Shown: positions 37,871-47,478, numbered from the stretch's first letter. The stretch is 64,000 nucleotides of DNA from JAEZBP01 sp963832725 (GCA_963832725.1 CAWHVG010000008.1:62001-126000); one strand, 5' to 3'. The notes: generated by a model not told the origin, from the sequence alone. Numbers and translations are program-made.

Positions 37871-39911
37871 ATGGGCGAACGAACGTTCTGCCGGATCTGC
37901 GAGGCGGCCTGTGGGCTGACGGTCGAGCGCGACGGCGAGGGGCTGCGCATCCGGCCGGATTCGAGCGCACCCGGTCAGCCGCGGGTTCGTGTGCGCGAAA
38001 GGGACGCGCTTCGGCGAGGTCGCGCTGCACCCCTCCCGTCTGAAGGCGCCGCACGTCCGCTCCGGCGGCGTCTTGCGCGAGGTGTCCTGGGAGGTGGCGC
38101 TGGCGGAGGTGCGGGCTCGCGTCGCGCCCATCCTCGAGCGGCACGGGCCGAACGCGGTCGGGCTCTACTTCGGCAACCCGCTGGCGTTCAACGCCCTCGG
38201 CCAGCTCGCCGCCGTGCTCTTCGGTCGGGCGCTCGGCACGCGCAACGTCTTCAGCGCCGGCAGCCAGGACTGCAACAACAAGTTCGCCGCCGCTCAGATC
38301 CTCTACGGCAGCCCGGTCATCCACCCGATCCCGGACTTCGAGCGCGCCGAGCTGGCCGTCCTCTTCGGCACCAATCCGGCCGTCAGCCAGTCGAGCTTCG
38401 TCCACCTCGAAGGCGGCGCCGGCATCTTCGATTGGATGACGCGGCGCGGCGCTCGCATCGTCTTCGTGGACGTGCGCCGGACCGAGAGCGCCAAGCGCTG
38501 GGGCGAGCTGCTCACCGTCCGGCCGGGCACCGACGTCTGGCTCATCCTGGCGCTCCTCGGGCTCTTCTCCGACGGTGCGCTCTACGACCGGCGGGTGGAG
38601 GGGCTGGATCGGCTGCTGGCCCTGGCCCGCGAGATCACGCCCGAGCGGGCGGCGGCGCTGACCGGTCTGCCCGAAGCGCGCATCCACGCGCTGGCCGACG
38701 CCATCCGCGCGGCGAAGTCGACGGCGCTGCACATGTCGGTCGGCGTGAACCAAGGGCCCTTCGGGACGCTGAGCTACATCGCCCTTCAGGCGCTGGCCTT
38801 CGTGAGCGGCAACTACGACCGGCGCGGCGGCTCGCTCTTCAGCCCGCTCGGCGTGGTCGGCGCGCGGCTGGCGCGCGCGGGCGGCATCTTCACGTCCACC
38901 GCGAAGAGCCGCATCGGCGGTTTCCCCTCCGTCTTCGACACGCTCCCGGGCGGCGTGCTGGCGGACGAGATCCTCGAAGAGGGCAGAGAACGGATCCGAG
39001 CGCTCTTCGTCGTCGCCGGCGATCCCATCCGCTCCATCCCCGGCGCTGGCTCGCTCACCCGCGCGTTCGATCACCTCGACGCGCTGGTCACGATCGATCT
39101 CTTCGAGAGCGCCACCGGGCGCCACGCCGACGTGCTCTTGCCGGCCACGAGCTGGCTCGAGCGGGCGGATCTGGCGTTGCCCGGCCTCCCGCTGCAGACG
39201 ACGGATCTGGCCCAGACGACGCGCCGGGTGATGGATCCGGTCGGCGACGCCAGGAACGATCACCGCATCCTCGCCGCGTTGGCGCTGGCGCTGGACCGAC
39301 CGCTCGCAGGCAGCCGGATGCTGACCCGCTGGTTGGCCGAGCACGACGTCGACGGCGGCATCGAAGCGCTGACCGAGCTGAGCTGGCGGCTCTTCGATCG
39401 CGACCCGGCGCGGCGCGGCCTCGGCCTGCGCGTCCCGACCCCGAAGCCCGGCACCTTCCTCGGCCGCGGACCCATGACGCCCGGCCGGCGCGTGCGCTTC
39501 TGGGATGGCAGGTTGGAGGCCGAGCGGGACCGGCTCTTCGAGCAGGAGCGGGCGCTCTCGAGCCGCGACGGCTTCGTGCTGGTCGGGCGGCGGCGGCGCA
39601 TCGGGCACAACAGCTGGCTCCACGCCGCCGTCCGGGAGGGCGCGAGCGAGGCGGAAGCGTGGCTGGCCGCCGAGGATATGCGCGCGCTCGGGCTCGAGGA
39701 CGGGGCCACGGTGGAGGTCGCGACCCAGTCGGCGCGGCTCCGGCTCCCGGCGCGGACGCGCGAGGGTGTGGCGCCCGGCACCGTGGTCGTACCCCACGGC
39801 GAGTGGGACGTGAACGTCAACGAGCTCTTGCCGAGCGGCGCGGCCCACGTCGAGCCGCTCAGCGGCACGCTGCACATGACCGGGATCCCCGTCGAGGTTC
39901 GCCCCGGCTGA
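37871..39911 (+). CDS. Molybdopterin-dependent oxidoreductase (bis-MGD family), one frameshift
   Basis: About 680 residues. The N-terminus has an Fe-S binding pattern (FCRICEAACGLTVE, then GFVCAKG) and continues into the bis-MGD domain with SAGSQDCNNKF, LFGTNPAVS, RGARIVFVDVRRTE, VVAGDPIRSIPGA and DVLLPATSWLE. The C-terminal MopterinDB-like domain has GHNSWLHAAVREG and PHGEWDVNVNELLPS. A one-base break near 37968 separates the ATG 37871 start and first Cys motif from the rest (HPVSRGFVCAKG is in the other frame). It resembles formate dehydrogenase/nitrate reductase-like catalytic subunits, but the electron-transfer subunits are not adjacent. The residue in the SQDCNNK region might be the Mo ligand. 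Its stop is 1 bp from the convergent cyclase gene. Confidence 0.8.
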
Positions 39912-39912
39912 G

Positions 39913-41130
39913 CTACTCGCGGGGCCCGAAGCGCCAGGCGACGACGCGGTCCCAGGACGGATCGCGGAAGAGGCAGGCGATCTCTCCGTCCTGCGAGGCG
40001 ACGAAGACGACGCAGCCCGGATGGGTGCGGGAATAGGTCGCGGCCGCCCGGTGGCGGGTGCCGCGCGTACCGAGATCGAAGGGACGCACCACCTGCCCCT
40101 CGGGGTCGCGCGCCTCCATCACGAACCCCGGCGTCGTCACCGGCAGCACCACCCCGAAGCCGAGCAGCGCCAGGCTGCGGTCGAGCACGGTCGCGCCGTC
40201 GGTGGCGGTCAGCGCGCCGAGCTCCTCCACCGTCCGCTCCGCCTCGCTCAAGAACGCGCCGCGCAGCACCTCGCCCAGGCTCACCGCCGCTCGAAAGCCG
40301 GCCCCGCGCTGCCTGGGACCGTAGCCGTGGAGCTGCCGCAGGATGGCCGCCAGCGACACGTCCGGCTCGGTCTTGTAGCCCGCCAGCTCCTCCAGCTCGA
40401 GCTGCTCCTCGGGGCCGACCACGACGATCCCGCCGCGCCCGTGGGCGGCCATCTCCCGCACCACCGCGCGGATCATGTCGAGGTAGTCGACGATGGCCTC
40501 GCCGCGGAGCGCCTCTTCCCTCGCGTAGCCTTCCAGCGCCCGGCGCACCGGCCCGGCCGAGAACACGACGTCCTCGCCGCCGGTCAGGATCCCGCCCCGC
40601 TCGTAGTCGAGGATGCGGTCGTGACCGCTGCGGATGGAGAGCGTGCCCGGCTTGGTGGACAAGACTTTGAGGAAAGGGTCACCTTCGTAATTGAACCCCT
40701 CCCGTGCCAGACCGGTGATTTGGAGCTCGCCGTCGTCGAGCCGCACCTTGGTGAACATGCGATCGCCGGCGGTGACCACGGCCAGCTTCACCAGCTCCGG
40801 CACCGTACACGGCCGCGGCGCGCCGAAGCGCATGGTGCTCCAGCGGTAGATCGGTCCGCCGGCGCCCGTGGACTCGCCGGGTGCGACCCATTCCTGCGGG
40901 CTCTTGCCGACGAAGACGACGCGGATGGGGTAGTGCTCGCCCTCTTCCATCTCGAATCCGGCGAAGAAGACCACGGTCAGGAGCTCGGCCAGCGTCTCGT
41001 CGCCGACGTCGAGGCAGCACGCGTGGTCGTCCCCGATCCGCTTGCGCAGGATTGGCACGAGCGAAGGAGGGAAAATGTGCGCGGCGCGGCCGTGGGCCGG
41101 GGCGGTCACCTGCTCTGGCTGCTCGGTCAT
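39913..41130 (-). CDS. Diadenylate cyclase with DACNV-type sensor domain
   Basis: A 405-residue protein. The C-terminal part has the two hallmark DisA_N/DAC motifs, DGA in TATDGATVLDRSLALLG and RHR in GTRGTRHRAAATYSRT, used to make cyclic di-AMP from two ATP. The N-terminal 280 residues resemble the DACNV sensor domain described with such cyclases (PPSLVPILRKRIGDDH, VVFFAGFEMEEGEHYPIRVVF, GGIVVVGPEEQLEL). There are no membrane segments, so it should be cytoplasmic, unlike CdaA. It is 12 bp downstream of a stand-alone receiver protein on the same strand, suggesting phospho-relay control of c-di-AMP synthesis. Product and ligand have not been tested here. Confidence 0.8.
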   Translation of the reverse strand: MTEQPEQVTAPAHGRAAHIFPPSLVPILRKRIGDDHACCLDVGDETLAELLTVVFFAGFEMEEGEHYPIRVVFVGKSPQEWVAPGESTGAGGPIYRWSTMRFGAPRPCTVPELVKLAVVTAGDRMFTKVRLDDGELQITGLAREGFNYEGDPFLKVLSTKPGTLSIRSGHDRILDYERGGILTGGEDVVFSAGPVRRALEGYAREEALRGEAIVDYLDMIRAVVREMAAHGRGGIVVVGPEEQLELEELAGYKTEPDVSLAAILRQLHGYGPRQRGAGFRAAVSLGEVLRGAFLSEAERTVEELGALTATDGATVLDRSLALLGFGVVLPVTTPGFVMEARDPEGQVVRPFDLGTRGTRHRAAATYSRTHPGCVVFVASQDGEIACLFRDPSWDRVVAWRFGPRE

Positions 41131-41142
41131 CCCTCTCGCGCC

Positions 41143-41523
41143 TCAGCTCGGTTCCCCACAGTGCTGGCGTACGACCTCCATCAGAGCGTGGATGTCGACC
41201 GGCTTCTTCAACACTTGCTCGGCGCGGGCCAACGATACCGCTTTGTCGGTGTAGGCCGACACGATCACGATGGGTAGGTGCGCCAGGCGCTCGTCCTGAT
41301 CGAGCGCCGTGAGGAACGCCCAGCCGTCCATCACCGGCATCATCAGGTCGAGCAGGATGAGGCAGGGCCGCTCGGTCGAGGCGAGAAGGTCCAGTGCCTC
41401 CTGACCGTTGCCGGCGGCCGGCGCGCGGTATCCGGCGCTCTCCAGAAGGTGCTGGAGCGTCTCCCGGATATCGGGGTCGTCCTCCACGATGAGGATGCTG
41501 TGACGATCGTCGGAGCTGACCAT
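41143..41523 (-). CDS. Single-domain response regulator (receiver)
   Basis: A 126-residue CheY-like receiver. The acidic pair is in ILIVEDDPDI, the phospho-acceptor Asp in LILLDLMMPVMDGWAF, the Thr/Ser position in IVSAYTD and the Lys in LKKPVDIHAL. There is no output domain. It sits 12 bp upstream of the diadenylate cyclase gene, probably as one transcript, so it may regulate or be regulated with c-di-AMP. No histidine kinase is adjacent. ATG 41523 begins MVSSDDRHSILIVEDD and is the natural start. Confidence 0.9.
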   Translation of the reverse strand: MVSSDDRHSILIVEDDPDIRETLQHLLESAGYRAPAAGNGQEALDLLASTERPCLILLDLMMPVMDGWAFLTALDQDERLAHLPIVIVSAYTDKAVSLARAEQVLKKPVDIHALMEVVRQHCGEPS

Positions 41524-41773
41524 ACGACCTCCGCGCGTCCGACTCGCGCGCCCGCGCCGAGCCTCGCGCCCGAAGAGGAAGCTGGTCACCCGATGTCCCT
41601 CGACAAGGGCGGTTTCGGGATGCGCGAGCAGTCTCTCGTCGCCCCTGCGCGGCACGGAGTGGCGGCAGCGCACGTCCGCGTCTGGAAGCGGACGACGCCC
41701 GGAACGTGAGGATCGTCCCGTTAAGCCATTGAACACGCCGTCGGACGCCTTCGCGCGCCGAAGCGCCGATGCT

Positions 41774-43465
41774 ATGGAGCACGCGATGCAGATCCAGTCG
41801 ATCGTCGATCGCGCCCTCCGCCGTCCCGAGCCCGCTCCCACGCCCGCGGGCCTGAAGCCGCCACCTCGCCTCGATGGCGGGCTCCCGGTGCTCGGCCACA
41901 CGGTGGACTTCGTCCGCGGCACCATCGAGCTGCTCCTCAAGGCGCAGCGCGAGATGGGTGAGATCGCGGCGTTCGAGGTCGCCGGCAAGTCGATGGTCGC
42001 CCTCTTCGGGCCCGAAGCCCACGAGGCGGTCTTCCGCGCGTCCGACGACGTCCTCAACCCGTCCGAGGCGTACGCGATCATGACGCCGGTCTTCGGCGAG
42101 GGAATCGTCTACGACGCGCCGCCCGACAAGATGGGCGAGCAGCTCAAGATGCTCTTGCCGGCGCTCAAGGACGCGCGCATGCGCACCTACGGCGAGACCA
42201 TCCTCGACGAGGTCTCGGCCAGCATCGAGGATTGGGGCGACGAGGGCGAGATCGACATCGTCGACTACTGCCGCGTGCTCACGAACTTCACCTCCTCGCA
42301 CTGCCTGATCGGCAAGGAGTTCCGCGAGGGGATGACCGACGAGTTCGCGCGCATCTACCACGACCTCGAGCGCGGCATCACGCCGCTCGCCTACATCAAC
42401 TCGCGCCTGCCCATCCCGGCGTTCCGCCGCCGTGACAAGGCGCGCGTCCGGCTGGTGGAGCTGATCACCGGCATCGTGGAGCAGCGCAAGCGCTCGGGCC
42501 GGGTCGGCGAGGACTTCCTCCAGACCCTGATGGACGCGACCTACAAGAACGGGACGCCGCTCACCCACGACGAGATCACCGGTCTCTTGCTGGCGGCGAT
42601 GTTCGCCGGCCACCACACCAGCTCGGTCACCACCGCCTGGACGCTGATCGAGCTCTGCCGCACGCCCGAGTACATGGCGCGGATGGTCGGCGAGCTCGAC
42701 GCGATCTACGGCGACGACGGGCCGACCACCTACCAGTCGCTGCGGAGCATTTCGCTCACCGAGTACGCGGTGAAAGAGACGCTGCGCCTCCACCCTCCGC
42801 TCTTCATGCTCGTGCGGGTGGCGCGGCAGGACTTCGCGTTCAAGGGCTACCACCTGCCCAAGGGCACCTGGTGCCTGGTCTCGCCGACGGTCGCCCACCT
42901 GATGCCCGAGGTGTTCGACAACCCGGCCCGCTTCGATCCCGACCGCTTCGCGCCGCCGCGCCACGAGGACAAGCGCGATTGGGCGTACATCCCCTTCGGC
43001 GGCGGTCGCCACAAGTGCATGGGCAACGCGTTCGCGCTCCTGCAGGTGAAGGCCATCCTGGCCACGCTGCTGCGACGCTACGAGTTCGAGCTGGTCGACC
43101 CGAACGTCGGCTCGGACTTCCACGGCCTGGTCGTGGGCCCCGCCGAGCCCTGCCGGCTGCGCTATCGACGCCGCACGACGATCGGAAAGAAGCGCCCGCT
43201 GCCGGAGCCCGCGAGGACGCCGGAGCCGAAGGTGGACGACGCGCCGCTCACCATCGCGCTCGACACGGACCTGTGTCAGGGCCACGCCGTCTGCGTCTCG
43301 GAGGTACCCGAGGTCTTCGCCATCGGCGACGACGGCAAGGTGAAGCTGCTCGACGAGCACCCGGATCCGACGCTGAATGCCCGCATCCGCGCCGCCTCCC
43401 GTTACTGCCCGACGCGCACGATCCGCGTCATCGAGAAGACGAACGGCTGCCCCGTCGCACACTGA
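41774..43465 (+). CDS. cyp51: CYP51-like cytochrome P450 fused to a 3Fe-4S ferredoxin
   Basis: About 563 residues. The first 460 are a P450 with the CYP51-typical I-helix FAGHHTSSVTTAW, the K-helix ExxR in VKETLRLHPP and the haem loop FGGGRHKCMGNAFA. A Pro-rich linker (PEPARTPEPKVDDAP) then joins a small ferredoxin with CQGHAVC and CPTRTIRV, fitting a [3Fe-4S] ferredoxin. CYP51 is sterol 14-alpha-demethylase. A CYP51-ferredoxin fusion is known from Methylococcus capsulatus, and sterol pathways are known in some myxobacteria. ATG 41774 was used; TTG 41729 would add 15 residues. No other sterol gene is in the window. Confidence 0.85.
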   Translation: MEHAMQIQSIVDRALRRPEPAPTPAGLKPPPRLDGGLPVLGHTVDFVRGTIELLLKAQREMGEIAAFEVAGKSMVALFGPEAHEAVFRASDDVLNPSEAYAIMTPVFGEGIVYDAPPDKMGEQLKMLLPALKDARMRTYGETILDEVSASIEDWGDEGEIDIVDYCRVLTNFTSSHCLIGKEFREGMTDEFARIYHDLERGITPLAYINSRLPIPAFRRRDKARVRLVELITGIVEQRKRSGRVGEDFLQTLMDATYKNGTPLTHDEITGLLLAAMFAGHHTSSVTTAWTLIELCRTPEYMARMVGELDAIYGDDGPTTYQSLRSISLTEYAVKETLRLHPPLFMLVRVARQDFAFKGYHLPKGTWCLVSPTVAHLMPEVFDNPARFDPDRFAPPRHEDKRDWAYIPFGGGRHKCMGNAFALLQVKAILATLLRRYEFELVDPNVGSDFHGLVVGPAEPCRLRYRRRTTIGKKRPLPEPARTPEPKVDDAPLTIALDTDLCQGHAVCVSEVPEVFAIGDDGKVKLLDEHPDPTLNARIRAASRYCPTRTIRVIEKTNGCPVAH

Positions 43466-43502
43466 ATCCTCTTCGGCGTTGACGCTCGCGCGCATCATCG
43501 GC

Positions 43503-43928
43503 ATGATCGCCAGCATTCAAATGCCGGACTCCATTCTCTCCATTCAAAAGACGATCCGCGCGATCGGTTTGTCCGTGACCCTGACCGCGCTCGCCGCTTG
43601 CGGCGGACCGAGCCAGCCCACCGAGAACGACTGCGCGGACGCTCCGAACTGCGGCCAGTGCGCGTCGATGGGCAACGCCAGCGGGAGCTGCGGCTGGTGC
43701 GTCGACGACCAAGGTGAGCGCTGCCTCCCCGGCACGTCCGGCACGGCACCGCAGAACTGCGGCGGCGAGTGGGCGTGGACGCCGGACCAGTGCACCGCAG
43801 CGCAGGGAGCGAGCGGCGACACCGCGGCGAGCGACACCAGCGGCGAGAGCATGTCCAGCGACACCAGCGGCGGCGACACCAGCGGCGGCGACGTGGGCGC
43901 GGGTGACGGAGCCGCCACCGGCGGCTGA
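43503..43928 (+). CDS. Small Cys-rich lipoprotein with PSI-like motif
   Basis: About 141 residues. The signal peptide (IRAIGLSVTLTALAACGG) has a lipobox before the Cys. Then comes a Cys-rich knot DCADAPNCGQCASMG followed by SGSCGWCVDDQGERC, resembling a PSI/plexin-type repeat (CxxC...CGWC). The C-terminal third is a Ser/Thr/Asp/Gly-rich low-complexity tail (SDTSGGDTSGGDVGAG), probably a surface spacer. ATG 43521 is an alternative start. It begins 37 bp after the CYP51 stop on the same strand. No function known. Confidence 0.75.
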   Translation: MIASIQMPDSILSIQKTIRAIGLSVTLTALAACGGPSQPTENDCADAPNCGQCASMGNASGSCGWCVDDQGERCLPGTSGTAPQNCGGEWAWTPDQCTAAQGASGDTAASDTSGESMSSDTSGGDTSGGDVGAGDGAATGG

Positions 43929-43994
43929 GCCGGGCCTGTCGCGAACAACGACGGAAGAGCCCTCTCGGGCTCACGAACCCAGCAAGGGGGCGAG

Positions 43995-44978
43995 ATGGCG
44001 TCGATGCAGAACGAAGTCGGTAGCGAGACCTACGAGCGGATCCGCGCGTTGATCCAAGGCGCGTTCCCCGGTCCGAGCGAGAACGCGTCGGACGCGATCG
44101 TCGACGGCGTCATCCGCGAGATGCGCTCGAATTGGAATCCCGCGTACGAGCAGCTCGGCTTGACGCGCGGCGACGGCGCGCCGCGCGCCCAGGCGTTGCA
44201 GGCGGAGGCGGCCCCGTCGCCCGAGGTCATCAGCTACTACGTCGGCAACGCGACCCACGCCCGCAAGGCGGCGCCGTGGTCGCAGTTCGTCGGACACCTC
44301 CCGCTGGTCCGCGTCGCCCTGCGCGCGACCGACAAGTCCACCATCCAGACCGCCATCGGTCAGGTGGAGTCGGGCGATCACCTCATGTTCTCCGTCGCGG
44401 ATGTGAACGCGAAGTGGAGCGATCACCTCGGCTACGACGCGGAACGTGTGGAGCTGATCACCCCGCCACGCGCGGGCGGAAGCCGTTTCGGCGCCATCGC
44501 CGTCTATCTCGGCTACCGCAGCGCCAGCGACACGTCTCCGTGCTTCTACGTGCTGGAAGCGGGCATGGCGACCGGCCAGGCCAAGATGCTCTACTTCTCG
44601 CCGGCGATGGGCGAGACCATCTTCCAGCAGAGCTGGTACAAGCCGACGCAGTTCTCCGAGCCGACCCACTGGTACCGGGGCACGCTGACCATGCAGGCCG
44701 ACGCGCCGAACGAGCCGGAGACGCTCGACGTGCAGGCGTTGGTCGACCAGACCGCGCCGCTCCCCTACGTCGAGGTCACGGTGCAGTACGCGCCCGCGGA
44801 TCCCCCCAAGGGCGTGTGGCCGGAGGCGCTGACCGTCGACGCGGCCCTGCGCATCGCCGCCATCTGCGATGCGCTCGGCATGCAAATGGACGGCATCGGC
44901 ATCCTCACGCCCATTCTGGCGGCGCTCGGACGCCAGCTCCCGTGGCTCGAGGAGCCGGTGAAGGGCTCGTCGACCTGA
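43995..44978 (+). CDS. Unrecognised 327-residue protein
   Basis: Starts at ATG 43995 behind a GGGGGCGAG ribosome site. There is no signal peptide or membrane segment. The N-terminal 70 residues are helical (ERIRALIQGAFPGPSENASDAIV), then mixed alpha/beta with notable SYYVGNATHARKAAPWSQF, LVRVALRATDKSTIQTAIG and PCFYVLEAGMATGQAKMLYFS. I do not recognise a family. It overlaps the convergent matrixin gene by 74 bp at its 3' end. The 66-bp gap to the upstream lipoprotein gene leaves co-transcription possible. Confidence 0.65.
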   Translation: MASMQNEVGSETYERIRALIQGAFPGPSENASDAIVDGVIREMRSNWNPAYEQLGLTRGDGAPRAQALQAEAAPSPEVISYYVGNATHARKAAPWSQFVGHLPLVRVALRATDKSTIQTAIGQVESGDHLMFSVADVNAKWSDHLGYDAERVELITPPRAGGSRFGAIAVYLGYRSASDTSPCFYVLEAGMATGQAKMLYFSPAMGETIFQQSWYKPTQFSEPTHWYRGTLTMQADAPNEPETLDVQALVDQTAPLPYVEVTVQYAPADPPKGVWPEALTVDAALRIAAICDALGMQMDGIGILTPILAALGRQLPWLEEPVKGSST

Positions 44979-45879
44979 GCCCGCGCGGCGACGCGCGCCG
45001 GCGCTTCGAGAGCGCGCGCTGCCGCCACCAAAGCGCGCAGGCCAAGAGCGCCGCCATCCACGCGGGCGATCCTCCGCGCCCGGGCGAGGCGCTGCAGCTG
45101 CTGGAGAGCGGCGGCGTCTGCATCGGCGGCGCGCCCGGCGTCGCCAAGCGTTCCGGATAGATGTAACAGAGCCCGTCGACGTCGTCCTGCGCGAGCGTGC
45201 GCTTGTCGAGGTCACCCGGCGGGCTCTCGTAGTACATCGTCGCGTCCATCTCCGGCGAGTGTGCGAGCCCGAGCACGTGCCCCAGCTCGTGCGTCATCGC
45301 GTTCTGGACATCGGTTTGGACCATGCTCGGATCGGTCGTATCCGTCCACGTGTACTGGGCCCCATTGACGTCGATGTCGGCGTCCAGGATCTGGCCGGTC
45401 GAGACGCGATAGAGCGTGGTCGTGACGGCGAGGACGTCGCCGCCCGTGAGATCCGCGGGCCAGTCGTTCTCGTGCCACACGATGCGGTTCTCGCCATCGC
45501 GCTCGCCACCGAAGCCGTTCGTCGTCAGACCGGTCGGCTGCCCGCCGTCGCCGAAGCGGAAGTCACTGCACCCGTCCGCGGCCCCGTTCCAGGTGGCCAT
45601 GGAGCGATCGATGGCGGCGCGGATCACATCCGGCGGGAGATCGGCGCTGGTGTCGTACGCCGGCCGCATGATCACCGTCCGATAGCGCCAGAAGAGTGGC
45701 TTCGACGGATCACTCTCGACGGTGGAGCGAACGAACGCGCGCGCGGTGGGCAGCGGCATCGCGAGGCTCACCACGACGACCAGCGCGAGTATGGCCGCTC
45801 CGAGCTCCGTTCCGGGTTTTCGTGCAGGCAGCACCAACCCTGCATTTCGTTCGGAGCTCGAGCCGCACCACCACCGCAT
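44905..45879 (-). CDS. Matrixin-family zinc metalloprotease with MYXO-CTERM-like tail
   Basis: About 324 residues. The export segment GAAILALVVVVSLAMPLPTARA is followed by a metzincin domain with zinc motif HELGHVLGLAH (HExxHxxGxxH) and a Met-turn region MDATMYY. Upstream is ATWNGAADGCSDFRF, as in matrixin-type bacterial proteases. The C-terminus has Cys-Ser (SSSCSAS), a hydrophobic stretch (AWMAALLACALWW) and an Arg/Lys cluster, resembling the MYXO-CTERM cell-surface sorting tag. A further 29 residues follow, which is unusual and may mean a missed break. It is divergent from the multihaem gene. Confidence 0.8.
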   Translation of the reverse strand: MRWWCGSSSERNAGLVLPARKPGTELGAAILALVVVVSLAMPLPTARAFVRSTVESDPSKPLFWRYRTVIMRPAYDTSADLPPDVIRAAIDRSMATWNGAADGCSDFRFGDGGQPTGLTTNGFGGERDGENRIVWHENDWPADLTGGDVLAVTTTLYRVSTGQILDADIDVNGAQYTWTDTTDPSMVQTDVQNAMTHELGHVLGLAHSPEMDATMYYESPPGDLDKRTLAQDDVDGLCYIYPERLATPGAPPMQTPPLSSSCSASPGRGGSPAWMAALLACALWWRQRALSKRRRASPRGLRSTSPSPAPRATGAGVRAPPEWA

Positions 45880-46182
45880 TCGCGGCAGAGCATAGTACCG
45901 AAACGGTGCGCGGAGCGGATCGTGCTCGATTCGGTGGGTAGAAGCCCATGTCGCTGCCCGGTGGACGAGGGCGGCAGAGGTGGTAGCATCGGCCCGATGG
46001 TCCGTTCGCGGATCCCGGCGCCGGCGATCGCCGCCGAGACCGACGCACTCCCCCGGACGGACCGGAGGGCGGCGTCTCTCGCTGTCGATGCGCCGTCTAC
46101 GACTTGCCCGCGCGCCGACGCGAGCGAGCGCGGCCGCTTCGCGTTCATCCTCGAGGTCGTCGCGCCCTGGTTCGGCAAGACC
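45880..46182. other. Divergent intergenic region, no gene supported
   Basis: About 300 bp between the start of the matrixin gene and the likely GTG start of the multihaem lipoprotein gene. The open frame upstream of GTG 46183 reaches ATG 45997, but its translation is Arg/Ala/Pro-rich with no family likeness, so I treat it as non-coding. Promoters for both flanking genes should lie here; the AT-richer part is 45890-45930 (catagtaccgaaacggtgcg). Confidence 0.45.
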
Positions 46183-47478
46183 GTGCGCACCGTGGCGCTC
46201 GGCGCGATGGTCGCCCTCGGCGGCTGCGACGGTCAATCCGTCGAGCTCGACGGGGTCGTGCGCGACGGACGAAGCGGCGCGCCCGTGGCCGGAGCGCGGA
46301 TCACCACCGACGACGGCGGCGCTGCGGAGACCGGCGCGGAGGGCAGCTTCGCGCTGTCGACGCGCCCGCGGATGGATGGCGAGGGCGCGCCGCAGGTCAC
46401 GCTCAGCCTGGTCGAGGGCGGCGAGACCGACACCGAGGTGCGGATCGCCGTTCACACGCCCGGAAACGACGGGCCGATCACCTGGCAGCACGTGGCCGGG
46501 CCCGCCCTCGACCCTGGTCGGTTCTCGGTCGAGGAGAACGGCCGCCTGCTGGTGATTCGAACGCGGACGGCCGAGCTCGGAAGCGGGCGCAGCCGGCCCT
46601 GCGTCGGCGAGGCGCCGCTCGAGTGCGGAAGCTGCCACGCCGGCGCTGGCGACCACGAGTCGCCCCTGCTGGAAGAGTGGACGGCCGGCGCCCACACCGA
46701 GCTCGGCTGTACGGGCTGCCACGACGTGCAGGCGCCGTCGGCGCTTCGCCGCTACGACACCGCGACGGTCGGGGGCGCTCCCTTCGAGCACCTCGGTAGC
46801 GGCGCCCTCTGTGTGACCTGCCACCAGGACGGCGAGACGGACATCGACGTCGCGCCCCGCAGCCCACAAGCGGACGTCCTGCTCGGACGCGGAGCCCGCT
46901 CGACGCCACCGCGCGAGAGCGGCCCCCATCGCTTCATCGTGGACACCTGCGTGCGCTGCCACGTGACGCGTCCGGCGGCGGACGATCCGCTCTTCACGCG
47001 GGTCGGCGGCCATACGTTCTCGACGCGCGAGCTCGACGGAACCATCGCGCAAGCGGCGTGCGCGCCCTGTCATGGCGAGGTGGCGCCGGATGCGATCGGC
47101 GTGCGCGATTGGGACGGAGACGGGAGGGCCGGCAGCGTGGGCGCCGAGCTCGCGCGCGCCCTCGACGCTGCGGAGCGGAGGTTGAGCGCGCGGATCGCGC
47201 GGCTCTCGCTCCTCGACGCGTGCCCCGCGCCCCACCGCGCGGCGGGCGTCACGACCGACGGTGATCGACTCGTCCTCACCGACGCGGGCGGCGAGCTCCT
47301 CGGCGACTGTGACGGCGACGGCCGCTTCGATGCCGGCGAAGAGAGGCTCACCACACAGGCCCTCCCCGCCGAGCTGGCTCACGCCGCGCGGGACATCGCG
47401 TTGCTCCGCGCCGACGGCTCGTTTGGCGCTCACAACCCCGGCTACGCGTTCGGCGTGCTGCGCGCTCTTCTCCAATGA
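46183..47478 (+). CDS. Exported five-haem c-type cytochrome lipoprotein
   Basis: About 431 residues from GTG 46183 (VRTVALGAMVALGGCDG, a lipobox). The N-terminal part is a carboxypeptidase-regulatory-like beta domain (LDGVVRDGRSGAPVAGARITT). Then come five CxxCH haem sites: CGSCHAG, CTGCHDV, CVTCHQD, CVRCHVT and CAPCHGE. The C-terminus has DWDGDGRAG and DCDGDGRFDAG calcium-like loops and ends GYAFGVLRALLQ, a terminal pattern seen in several multihaem proteins. It should be periplasmic or surface-exposed and act in electron transfer or respiration. No oxidase or reductase partner is adjacent. ATG 45997 is a less likely start. Confidence 0.8.
   Translation: MRTVALGAMVALGGCDGQSVELDGVVRDGRSGAPVAGARITTDDGGAAETGAEGSFALSTRPRMDGEGAPQVTLSLVEGGETDTEVRIAVHTPGNDGPITWQHVAGPALDPGRFSVEENGRLLVIRTRTAELGSGRSRPCVGEAPLECGSCHAGAGDHESPLLEEWTAGAHTELGCTGCHDVQAPSALRRYDTATVGGAPFEHLGSGALCVTCHQDGETDIDVAPRSPQADVLLGRGARSTPPRESGPHRFIVDTCVRCHVTRPAADDPLFTRVGGHTFSTRELDGTIAQAACAPCHGEVAPDAIGVRDWDGDGRAGSVGAELARALDAAERRLSARIARLSLLDACPAPHRAAGVTTDGDRLVLTDAGGELLGDCDGDGRFDAGEERLTTQALPAELAHAARDIALLRADGSFGAHNPGYAFGVLRALLQ

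Noticed and set aside
40679..43516. A 945-codon minus-strand open frame over the CYP51 gene
   Set aside because: Antisense shadow; its lower part only joins real response-regulator and cyclase sequence out of frame.
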